Source of the DNA: Coniferiporia sulphurascens | Taxonomy: Eukaryota; Basidiomycota; Agaricomycetes; Hymenochaetales; Hymenochaetaceae | Assembly: GCA_002794785.1 (NCBI GenBank) | Contig: NBBA01000001.1 | Location: forward strand, 4,836,001 to 4,900,000 | Direction: 5' to 3' | Length of the DNA: 64,000 nt | Shown: positions 11,256 through 22,016 of the stretch, piece after piece | Layout of the letters: each line of letters starts with the position of its first letter | Numbering within the stretch: position 1 is the stretch's first letter | The notes under the pieces: generated by a model | What the model was told of the DNA's origin: nothing | Database searches by the model: none | The model's input: the letters and a program-made list of their open reading frames with translations, nothing else | Translations under genes and position numbers: made by a program

Positions 11256-14200
11256 ATGCGCGGCATACCCACAGTACTCTTCCTCCTCGTCCTCGCTGCT
11301 TTCCTCAGTACGCAGAGTGGATTGGTCAATGGGACAGCTTTTCCATTCAACCCACCGTCATTACCACTCGCTGTGCACTCACCATATTTCAGCGTATGGC
11401 ATCCCCAGGGAAACAAACCACCCACCGTAGCTGCCCAGTATCCACAAACCTGGTTCTACTCGGCTAACTATGGTTTCGCAGTATGTTACACTTCTTAGTT
11501 CTCTAGATACTGCAGAGATTATTGGCGTTGTTCCTGTGTGCTTTCGTATGGAAAGTATACTGTACCGAACACCACTGACTCATTCAAGCTCTCTTTTTCG
11601 CGAAAATATATCCTGACCACCAAATAATTCCACCAGAACATAGGTTGGTACGCATCTGTAATCATTGACGGCCACGCCTACCAAGTCATTGGGACTTCTG
11701 ACACTCCCTATGCGCCACTGGCCAACCAAACGTCGGTTGAATTTATGCCAACGAGCTCGATCTTCACTCTAACTGCAGGAAATATGCTTATCAATGCAAC
11801 ATTCATGAGTCCTATTGAAGTGTGTTCTTCTAAAAAATCGTTATGAGTTGGCGAAGCTAAAAGACAGTCCAAATTTTATCTGTCTTTTTATAAATATAGC
11901 CTATGGATCTCGTTTGCCAGTCACTCCCTTTTTCGTATTTCCACATGACCGCAACAAGTCTTGATGGAAATTTGCATAATGTGTCTATGTACTCCGACAT
12001 AACAGGTGGTGCGTTCAAAATATATAACTTCAATTTCTGTCTTTCCTCGCTGAAGACGTAATTGATAGAATTAATCACCGGTGATTGTAGTCAAATCATA
12101 CAGTGGAGTGCCGATGACAGTGGTGATTATGTTGTTTTGAAGATGCAGCTCCAGGAGCAGCAAGCATTCACGGAGAATGATAACCACGCGATGGACTCGA
12201 CTGAATATTATTCATTCAAGAGGGTCAGTCGAAGTGTGCTGGATGGAAAGATATTAATTGGCTAATTGGACACGGATGATCACACAGATTAACGGAACGA
12301 CTGCGACATGGTCAATCTCAGCACAAAACACGAACTGCGTTAACACGGGTCGCCCATTTAATAATAGTGCAGACTCGACGCCATGAGCGGTGCAGGAGTA
12401 TGGTTTTGTTTTGTTTTGCCCACACGAAGGCCTTGTTATTAATCTGTGTATGGTGATGGCAGCAACCCCCCTGTTCTAAGTATCTTGGTCAACTGGGGAA
12501 ATATCACGGAAACACCAGAGCCGGCAGTATGGGCACTTGGCCTTGTGCGTGACCCCGTGGTCCAGTATCTCCTGACGGACTCGGACAACACAAAGCAGAT
12601 TCACTGGCCCTATTTTATGTCCACACTTAATGATACTGACAGCACTGTATGTTTTCTTTTCATCCCTTTGCTCTCCAAACCCCAATGAGACTTTATCCTC
12701 CCTGCATTCCCATTCTTATTCTTATTTTATTTTCCATGTGTTCAATAGGTAAAATTCTTCCTAGATGATTTCCCCTGAGTGCAGGCCGCAGCAAATTCAT
12801 TTGATTCGCAACTGACAATAGCAGGCACAGCGTTCTCGGACAACTACGCGAACCTGTTGGCGCTGAGTGTGCGACAAATGTTGGGCACACTAGATATCAC
12901 ACTTGCTACTGATGTTGATGGTACATGGGACTTGACGGACACCAAAGTGTTTATGAAGAACATAGACAGTGTTGGGTCCGACAACAGGTGCATACTGTCC
13001 CTATCTTCTCTGTATCCCTTTCCCCTTTCTGTGTTTCGCTGTTCCCCTTTCCTGCCTTTCTGATACAACAAGCTGACCAAAAAGCTAGCGAAGTAACAAC
13101 ACTACAGAGTGTAAATACGGTCAACGTACTCTATATGGCATTCCCCGCGATGCTGTACCTCAATCTGGAGCTTGGGGGTTATTTACTTGCACCTCTCCTT
13201 GAATACCAGGATTCAGACACATACACACAGACATATGCAGCCAGGAACATTGGTATAGTCCTATGCCCCCTCCCTTTCTATCACATCACAACCATTCACA
13301 TTGCCGACTTTGATGGTATTGTCAGGTACATCATATCCAAACACGACGGCAGAAGGCATCAACAATGCACATGATTACCAGGTTGAAGGTATGCTTCCTC
13401 CTTTGAGTTCCCACATTTTCCTGATAGAAATTTTAGAGACTGCAAATATGCTGATCATGACACTGGCTTACTCACAAAGCTCCGGAAATGGGACATTCCT
13501 TGCTAAGCATGTCAGTAGCGCATTAGTTTTATTTCTCACATCTATGTTTTTTTATCCCCATATCGTCCGTTTTCAGTGTCCACTGCTAAAAAGAAGAACA
13601 TTTACAGTATACCCTCCTGCAAGACTGGGCAGATTTCCTCATGAACAATACTCTGAGGCCTATAAATCAGTATGTTACTCTTTCTCCTTTTTTACTTTCA
13701 ACGAAGAACGGGGTGGTTTTACAAAGTATCGTAATTGAAGGAAATCGGCAGACTTTGGTATCTCAAGTGACCTCTCGTCCAATAATCAGACAAACACTGC
13801 ACTGAAGGGAATAATCGGGATTGCTGCAATGGCAAAGATTGCGGAGATTGCAGGTGTGAACGGTGACTGCACACGCTTCAATGTGAGAAGTCATTATCAC
13901 TTTTGCTTTACATATATATCTCAACTACCACAGAGCACAGCAACATCTTACATTGAGCAATGGGTTAACGATGCCGTGGCAGTGGACAGCTCCCATATTG
14001 ACTTTTTCTACGGCAATGCAAACTCAAATGGGCTGATATACAACCTATACGCCGACAAACTGCTTCAACTCGAACTTGTTCCCGACACTGTGTACCAAGT
14101 CCTCGCTGAATCATACAGTAACACAGCTAGTACGTGTCTTTGTTGATCATTTGCGTCTGGACTTCAGCTTATAACATCTTCATCACACATTCCTTTTAGG

Positions 14201-14579
14201 CCAAACGGCATACAGCTTACCTTTAAGCAATCAGGGCTCACCCGTTTTGACCATCAGTGTGTGGATTAGAACCTTGTTCACCTAATGGGATAACCTGATA
14301 TTTGTGTACCGTGTGGTCTGCAGGCTCAATAATGCTTGCAGCATCGTCCTTGACAAACAGCACAGTCCGCGATTTAATGATCGGGCAGCTTCACGGGTAT
14401 GCAAGCACAGGCTTCAACCACACACCTTTTACCACCGTCTACAGCCTGGAGGGTGGTCAAGCAATTTCCATAAGAGGCGCAGGTATGAACAGGTAAGGCT
14501 GACATGTGAAAAGATCCACCTCGTTTGTATTAATGAATGCACTGTCGTAGCCCCAGTATCGGTAGCATGTTCTCACTAC

Positions 14580-15137
14580 TGTTAAGCTCAATGGTTACGC
14601 GGTGATCAATGTCGGGGCTTCCTGATCGTCGGAACTGATGGTACGGCAACGGGGCTTCCTAGATGTCGTAAGTCGAGGATGATTGTCAGTGGGGCTTCCT
14701 GATCGACAATGTGGACGTGAGGTACTTCTTAGTGTTGTCGGGTTACGACGAAGTGACTATTGGCCAGAGGGCACGTGGTAGACTGGTGGTAGCAGATAAT
14801 GGGCTTGTATGAACAAAGAGCACAAGCTTAGGGCTTGTGCTACTGAAGTTACATGCTTATATGCTACTCTATGTGTTTGCTACTGTAGCAACTTGGTTAG
14901 GTATGTTTACCAGCCTATGGAAGGTCATGGAAACGCAAGGAAGGCCTTGGTAATACAAGTACGGTGATCAGTAAGCAAAGCATGTCATGATGGTGTAATA
15001 AGGCATCATCATGGCGTCTTATGGTGCAAGGTAAATAAGGATGAGTAAGGCAGAGAAATGGGGGAGTTGCGCTGACTGATGATGACGAAGGGGAAGTGAG
15101 TCAGCGCAATGAGGAGGTGTAAGGGAAAATTGTAACA
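14580..15137 (-). repeat. Gypsy solo LTR 3 in GtaA copy 2
   Basis: The 558-bp LTR is on minus with perfect target duplication ACTAC (14575-14579 and 15138-15142). It interrupts the conserved exon just before the Ala-Leu-Lys-Tyr-Val stretch. Confidence 0.95.
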
Positions 15138-15529
15138 ACTACTGGCACTCAAGTATGTTACTCTTCTCTGTCACTCTGAAGTTCTCCTGACAATGCAATT
15201 TCGATAGTCTTACAATTCAGCCGATCGCCTTACCCACAAATGGGAGCACCATCCCAAACGTATCACAGAGTAATTCGAGCCCCACAAGACACAAATCTAA
15301 TGCGGGAGAGATTGGTGGCGGTGTTGGTGGTGGACTTGTCATCATCGGCATGCTCAGTTTAGGTGTATTCTTCTGTGGCCACCGTCGACGTGAGAGAATC
15401 CTCCAGCAACATGAATATTGTGCTGTAGCAGTTGGATACAATGGGAGGAGGTCGTCTCATAGGTCAATGTCTTACATGTCACCTGAGCCGTTCCCCCTGA
15501 GCATGCCAGTCATGGACACAACCACTGCA

Positions 15530-16090
15530 TGTTACAATTTTCCTTTACTTTTCCCCACTGCGCTGACTCACTTCCTCTTCGTCATCATCAGTCAGCGCAC
15601 CTCCCCTATTTCTCTACCTTACTCATCCTTATTAGCCTTGCGCCATAAGACGCCATGATGACACCTTATTGCACCATCATGATGTGCCTTGCTTACTGAT
15701 CACCGTACTTGTATTACCAAGGCCTTCCTTGAGTTTCCATGACCTTCCACAGGCTGGTAAACACACCTAACCAAGTTGCTACAGTAGCAAACACATAAAG
15801 TAGCATATAAGCATGTAACTTCAGTAGCACAAGCCCTAAGCTTGTGCTCTTTGTTCATACAAGCCCATTATCTGCTACCACCAGCCTACTGTGTGCCAGA
15901 GAGCCCTCAGTCGCTTCGTCGTAACCCGACTCACCCTCAGAAGCCTACCACGTCCACATTGACGATCAGGAAGCCCCTCTCGACGATCACCTTCGACTTA
16001 TGACATCTAGGAAGCCCCATTGCCGTAACCATCAGTCCCGATGATCAGGAAGCCCCGACATCGATCACCACATAACTGTTGAGCTTAACA
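15530..16090 (+). repeat. Gypsy solo LTR 4 in GtaA copy 2
   Basis: The 561-bp LTR has intact TGTTAC and TTAACA ends. The flanks are CTGCA and CTGTG. They differ at two positions, both transitions, so the target duplication has decayed or the copy was formed by recombination between different insertions. Confidence 0.88.
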
Positions 16091-17900
16091 CTGTGTACAT
16101 GTCCACAGGCGATTCCTACTCGATAATTCCTCAGGCCTCCCGAAGCTTGATGCCGCCGAGTGACACGGGGCCCACGAGCATCATTGCTCAGGTCGGATAC
16201 ATGCCTTGAGGCAACAACAGACTTTCTCTCCTGAATCAGCGCAACGGAGCCGGTGGCGTTGATAGGGCACTGCATGTTGGGAACGAGAGGGTCCTAAGCT
16301 CGGTGGATAGGTGTGGAGGAGAGAGCAGTAACTGCGACCTGCCGTCCAGAGAAGGCACAGCTCCCCGGCAGGTGATGCTCGCTAAGCAATCGTTGTTAAA
16401 CGAAGAGCTGTGCTCGGAAGTGGAAAATCTATGCCAGGACCTCGAGCGGATACAGTGGGAGAGGCAGGTCGCCCTCGAGGAAGCACCACCATTGTATTCA
16501 GATCACACCTGATTTGCCGTATTTATGCATTGGTGCAGAACCGCTTCTCAAAATGTCCCTACTATTACTCCAATGGTATTTGTTGAAGCATGACTATACA
16601 GTATTAATACCTGATAATTACTTTTGAGACTTCATAATTCAGGATTCAGGAGGGAAATCCTTTCCAAAGTCGCATAAGTGGCTGACTATAGCCTAATGAT
16701 GGACTAATGATATTCTCTTGTGGCCATTCGTTCCTACACATGAGATACAGTATCATCAAGATTCAGAGTTGACGGTCGACTAGGGGCCGACTTCCACACA
16801 AATTAGGCAGGGTCAGAATACAATGGTGGCACCTCCGGAGAGATCCTCTCCTGCCGTAACCGCTCGATGTCCTGCCGCAAGTTTTCCACCTCCGAGCACA
16901 GTCCTTCATTGACTAGAGGCTGCAGAGCCATTATCACTTGCTGTAAAGCAGCCCCATCTCGGAGTGGCCGATCACCACTGCTTTCGGACATTGTGCTCTC
17001 GGACATCTCGCCTCATTCGTATGAGGTGGAAGTCCTGTCAGTACTCGAAGGCGTGTGTCCAGCTTGCCCAACGAAGCCCATTGGCCCCGCATTACTTGGT
17101 AGTACCAAGTGCATTGCCATTTGCGTGGCCTTGGAATTAGACGGGTAAGGGGCACCCGCGAAATGGCCGTTGGTTGTGACCCTGGCGCCCAGAAGGAATG
17201 GCTCGACCACCCCATCGGGTGCAGACCGGAAGGAGGACCTTTCCTTGCCATACCTGGGCATCGTACTTTTGTTCATGTCACGCTCACGTTGCCAGCGGAG
17301 TGCCTTGCACCGACGGCGCACACAAAAGAATATGCTAAAGCCGAATGCGCCGAGAACTACAAGTCTGCCGCCTATGCCACTGCCGACTGCTGCTGCATTT
17401 GACCTGTTTTTCGCTGTGCTTGGATTGCTTGATGGATTGCCTGGGATGGTGCTCCCGTCATTAGGCAAGCTGATCGGTTTGGTTGTAATGCTACAGAAGT
17501 TACAGTATGAGCAGGAATCCCAAAAGACGAATCAGAGTAAGTTACTTAAGCGCCAGTAATGAAAATAAGCTGCCTATAGTGGGGCTGGAATGAAGTATTA
17601 TTAATACAGGTCAGGTAGATTGTGTACTTGGTGACATTACCTGTTTATGCCTGCGCCCTGTCCATTTATCGCTTGTCCGGAAGTTGGGTCATACACAGCG
17701 GTAAAGGGTGTACTGTTGAGGTTTGCGCTTACATATCCATGCAGCTGTCCAACCATTAAGTCACACATAGTGGTATTCATTAACGCTGATGCTGTGAACA
17801 TAATCGAGTCTGTAAATCGAGTAGACATTAGCCGAGTGAGGCTGTCTAGGACAAGCTACTTACTTAATGTCACAACTGATGGGTCTTGGTTACTTAATGG

Positions 17901-18460
17901 TGTTAAGCTCAATGGTTACGCAGTGATCGATGTTGGGGCTTCCTGATCGTTGGGACTGGTGGTTACGGCAACGGGGCTTCCTAGATGTCGTAAGTCGAAG
18001 GTGATTGTCGGTGGGGCTTCCTGATCGACAATGTGGACGCGAGATGCTTCTTAGTGGAGTCGGGTTATGACGAAGTGACTAATGGCCAGGTGGCACACAG
18101 TAGACTGGTGGTAGCAGATAATGGGCTTGTATGAACAAAGAGCACAAGCTTAGGGCTTGTGCTACTGAAGTTACATGCTTATATGCTACTCTATGTGTTT
18201 GTTACTGTAGCGACTTGGTTAGGTGTGTTTACCAGACTATGGAAGGTCATGGAAACGCAAGGAAGGCCTTGGTAATACAAGTACGGTGATCAGTAAGCAA
18301 AGCATGTCATGATGGTGTAATAAGGCATCATCATGGCGTCTTATGGTGCAAGGTAAATAAGGATGAGTAAGACAGAGAAATAGGGGAGTTGCACTGACTG
18401 ATGATGACGAAGGGGAAGTGAGTCAGCGCAGTAAGGTGAAAGTAAAGGAAAATTGTAACA
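17901..18460 (-). repeat. 3' LTR of element A
   Basis: The 560-bp LTR shares private variants with 30575-31134, for example GTGGAGTCGGGTTATGACG. The first 200 bp of the pair differ at only about three sites, all CpG versus TpG/CpA. The polypurine tract, AAATGGGAGGCAA on the element strand, lies directly next to it (18461-18473). Confidence 0.95.
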
Positions 18461-18936
18461 TTGCCTCCCATTTAGGATCGACAAGTCACTGAATTGTCAA
18501 AAGAAAAATAATAAAGATGAGTCAAAAAGGTAAAAAAGAAAATCCAGATGTATCAAGATGCCAGCCTAGCAGGTCTTTAAGTGTAATGCTAGGTTCACCG
18601 CAGAGTTTGTTACTGCGCTCTTTGGTACCTAATCCAGGTCTTTCACCAATATTAATGGTATGATGTCCAAAGATGGTGAAAAAGCGGAAAAAAGATGCAA
18701 AAAGAATCCCTAACCTGGATTGCAAGTCATAGTAGCCTATAGGGCCAAGTAAAGGCCAATAAACGATAAGAAAAAGGCAAGCTGCCAATCAAGGACAATA
18801 ACAAGCAGGGAAATGGGCATAAAATGGACGAAACAGGAAAACACACTAGTGGGCCTTTTAAGGTCATACCCAGGAGTAGTAGTTTAGGGTCGTTGCAGAC
18901 ACATGCTAGTTTTCTGTCATTGCAGACTTGGACTTC
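18461..18936 (-). other. Structured noncoding region of element A, between ORF3 and 3' LTR
   Basis: This 476-bp stretch has no conserved ORF but keeps several inverted repeats. One hairpin has arms CCTAGCA (18565-18571) and TGCTAGG (18587-18593) around a 15-nt loop that is identical to that of element B while the arms differ. Further out, AATCCAGGT pairs with ACCTGGATT and TTTCACC with GGTGAAA. It may serve packaging, dimerisation, reverse transcription or RNA stability; the role is not known. Confidence 0.6.
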
Positions 18937-19643
18937 TCAGTTAGAGTGGTTGTTGTTGTTTGACCCCATATCGACGTCGTCGAGGTTGATCCCTGCAGCA
19001 ATGTCATCCATGTATGACTGGAGAAGGACTCGGGCCCCTAGATCCGAGAGGCGTACCATTCGTCTTCCATTAGTTGGAGGGGATGGCAGTCGATTCTCAT
19101 CTGTGTTTGGCTCTTCCTGTCTGTGCTGTGGACATTCACCAGGAGGATGTCAGGGTGCCGCCTTTTTGCACCAAGGACAGATGTACTGTATGCAGTAGGT
19201 GGTGAGGTGTGCGGGTGACAGACACACGGAGCAGTGTGTGCGTGAGGATGACAAGGACGATGACTGGGATGGAGGTGGAATTGGGACTGGAAGTGGCTCC
19301 GTTTGTGTTGCGGAGTTGCGATGAGTGACCGTAGGCGAAGATGGAACTGTTGGAACGAGTGGAGGAGCTGGTGTGGGACGGTAGAGGTGCGCCTGTGGAT
19401 GAAGAGGAATGAGTACTTGGTGGATACTTTCTTCCTCTAGAGTCTCGTAGTCTGTGTTGCATAGTAGTCGGAGGTTGTCGACCAGATTACTTAGCCGGGA
19501 GTCCAGCATCTCCGTGATCTCCTGGGCGTGCCAGGCCAGGCGTTGCATGTCCTCCAGAGTCCGTAGACGCTGATGCATCCTGTTGACTTGGCGCGCTCTC
19601 GGGTGGGTGGATATGAGTCGGTTGACGTCCGTATCCAGGTCGG
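18937..19643 (-). pseudogene. ORF3 of element A, 3' half
   Basis: The reading frame matches the C-terminal half of ORF3 in element B: a helical segment (HAQEITEMLDSRLSNL), a proline-rich linker, and the Cys/His cluster (CSVCLSPAHLTTYC and CPWCKK). It is cut at 19643 by the nested element and carries a TGA at 19150 after KKAAP. The last residues (DDVDMGSNNNN) are conserved beyond that stop. Confidence 0.8.
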
Positions 19644-20205
19644 TGTTAAGCTCAACGGTTACGCGGTGATCGACGTCGGGGCTTCCTGATCGTCGGGACT
19701 GATGATATGGCAACGGGGCTTCCTAGATGTTGTAAGTCGAGGGATGATCGTCATCGGGGCTTCCTGATCGACGAGATAGATGTGGTAAGCTTCTTATGGC
19801 GAGTCGGGTTACGACAAAGCGACTAATGGCCTAGGGGCACACAGTAGACTGGTGGTAGCAGATAATGGGCTTGTATGAACAAAGAGCACAAGCTTAGGGC
19901 TTGTGCTACTGAAGTTACATGCTTATATGCTACTCTATGTGTTTGCTACTGTAGCGACTTGGGTAGGTGTGTTTACCAGACTTATGGAAGGTCATGGAAA
20001 CTCAAGGATCGCCTTGGTAATACAAGTACGGTGATCAGTAAGCAAAGCATGTCATGATGATGTGGTAAGGCGTCATCATGGTGTCTTATGGCGCAAGGCG
20101 AAATAAGGATGAGTAAGGTAACAAAATGGGGGAGTTGCGCTGACTGATGATGATGAAGAGGAAGTGAGTCAGCGCAATAGTAGAGATTAAAGGAAAATTG
20201 TAACA
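19644..20205 (-). repeat. 3' LTR of element B
   Basis: The 562-bp LTR is bordered by the polypurine tract at 20206-20218 (TTGCCTCCCATTT on plus). Compared with 26716-27266, the first part differs only at CpG/TpG-type sites. Confidence 0.95.
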
Positions 20206-20680
20206 TTGCCTCCCATTTAGGATTGACAAGTCACCGAATTGTCAACAATAAAATAAAAAAAATATAAGAGTGAGTGGGAATGAAAAATCCAAGTGTATCA
20301 ATAAGCCGGCCAGACAGGTCTTTAAGTGTAATGTCTGGTTCACCGCAGAGTTTGTTACCGCGCTCTTTGGTACCTAATCCAGGTCTTTCACCAATATTAA
20401 TGGTATGATGTCAAAAGACAGTGAAAAAGCAGAAAATAGATGCAAAAAGAATCCCTAACCTGGATTGCGAGTCATATGAGCCTATAGGGCCAGATAAAGG
20501 CCAATAAACGATAAGGAAAAGGCAAGCTGCCAACAAAGACGATAACAAGCAGAGAAATGGGCATAAAAAAAATATAAAGAGAAAACGCACTAGTGGGCCT
20601 TTTAAGGTCATACCCAGGAGTAGTAGTTTAGGGTTATTGCGGACGCACGCTAGTTTACTGTCATTGCGGACTAGGATCCC
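20206..20680 (-). other. Structured noncoding region of element B, between ORF3 and 3' LTR
   Basis: This 475-bp counterpart of 18461-18936 carries the same hairpin with changed arms, CCAGACA (20310-20316) and TGTCTGG (20332-20338), and an identical 15-nt loop. The second inverted repeat, AATCCAGGT with ACCTGGATT, is also kept. Confidence 0.6.
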
Positions 20681-21989
20681 TTAGTTGGAGTGATCGTTGT
20701 TGTTAGACCCCATATCGACATCGTCCCGGTTGATACCTGCCGTAATGTCGTCCATGTAGGATTGAAGTAAGACGTGTGCCCCTTGATCAGAGAGACGTAC
20801 CATGCGCCTTTCACTTGATGCGTTAGGGGGAAATGGGGTCCGGTTCTCGTCAGGAGTGGTCGTTTGCTCTTGTCCGTGTTGTGGACATTCGCCCGGAGGG
20901 TGTTGAGGAGCCGCTTTCTTGCACCAAGGACATGTGTACTGTACACAGTACGTGGTGAGGTGTGCTGGTGATAGGCATGCGGAGCATTGAGTGCGCGAGG
21001 ATGACGAGGATGATTCCTGGGATGGGGGTGGGACTGGTAGCGGTTCAGTCTGGGTGGCTGAGTTGTGACGAGTGACCACAGGTGAGGAGGGAGCCGTTGG
21101 GACGAGGGGTGGAGCCGGTGTTGGGCGGTACAGATGCGCCTGAGGATGAAGAGGAATGAGTACTTGGTGTATACCTTCTTCCTCTAGTGACTCATAGTCC
21201 GTGTTTCGTAGTAACCTGAGGTCGTCGACGAGGTTACTGAGGCGGGAGTCCAGCATTTCCGTGATCTCCTGGGCATGCCATGCCAGGCGTTGCATGTCCT
21301 CCACTGTCCGGAGTCGTTGTCGCATCCTGGTGACCTGGCGAGCTCACGGGTGGGATTCGAGAAGTCGGTTGATGTCCACTTCTAGGTCCGGGGCTGCTAG
21401 CACGTGTTGGAGGATGGTATGCAGGAGGAGGGGTGCGGTGTGTCGGCTCGAGTCCTGCGTCAGGTATCGGCATCGTGTTGCCAGGTGGTGGCGACGACGG
21501 TACTCTGCACTGGTTCCGCTGTTCCTGGAGCTGGGCTGCGAGTGCGAGTTCATGGTAAATCACCGCTTGGTCGTGTAGATTGGCGAGGTGAAGGAGTAGG
21601 TTGACGGAGGGTGGTTCGGATTGACTTAGCTGGTTCTCGAGTCCTTCGATCTCGAACTCAATTTCAGTGAGGTCCGAGGGTTGGATGAAGTCTTGTGGGA
21701 AAGTGTGTCGTAGTTGTTCGATGACGTCCAGGCAGGTGGGTGTGGATCTGCGAGGCTGGTATTCCCGGTGGCGGACCTCGATAGGGGGGTTTTGGATCGG
21801 CAAGGTTGGAGAGAGAGGTCGGCGATTTGCGACAGTGGGATAGCGTATGCGAGATGTGGAGTGTGGGGTTCGGTGGTTGCGGTGGCTAATGGTTGTGGTG
21901 ATTGCGCAGACAAAGACGAATAGACCCATGGGTATAGCAATGGCGAGGTACCAGAGGTGTTCGTTGTTGGTTATGTAGGCGGTGGGCAT
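20681..21989 (-). pseudogene. ORF3 of element B: membrane segment, helical region, Cys/His cluster
   Basis: ORF3 begins 27 nt after the pol stop. A hydrophobic segment (YLAIAIPMGLFVFVCAITT) lies at residues 14-32 and a basic patch follows. Then come acidic and helical stretches, a Pro/Ser-rich linker, and a C-terminal cluster C-x2-C-x4-H-x4-C-x4-C-x2-C. The N-terminal frame (to 21234) and C-terminal frame (from about 21553) differ, so there is a frameshift near 21500. A TGA stands at about 21342 where A has arginine. Intact it would be about 430 residues. It is not a recognised envelope and no protein family was recognised; a nucleic-acid-binding or membrane-linked accessory role is only inference. 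Confidence 0.75.
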
Positions 21990-22016
21990 GTGAGTGGATA
22001 GTGGGGATGATGGGAT

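Larger units (their letters stand above)
11256..16512 (+). pseudogene. GtaA-like gene, copy 2, broken by stops and two solo LTRs
   Basis: The copy starts at 11256 with a signal peptide (MRGIPTVLFLLVLAAF) and has the same exon order as copy 1: GWYASVIIDG (11650), SYFHM (11940), NWGNITETPEPAVWALG (12490), LEYQDSD (13200), MLIMTLAYSQSSGNG (13450), ALKGIIGIAAMAKIAEIAG (13800) and NLYADKLLQL (14045). In-frame TGA codons occur in conserved exons near 12386 and 12776. Solo LTR 3 splits the exon encoding MFSLL/ALKYV, and solo LTR 4 sits in the tail. The end near 16512 (PPLYSDHT) still resembles the other copies. It cannot make a full product. Confidence 0.85.

Noticed and set aside
21201..21940. Plus-strand open frames over ORF3 and pol of element B
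   Set aside because: They lie opposite conserved retrotransposon coding sequence and are antisense shadows.
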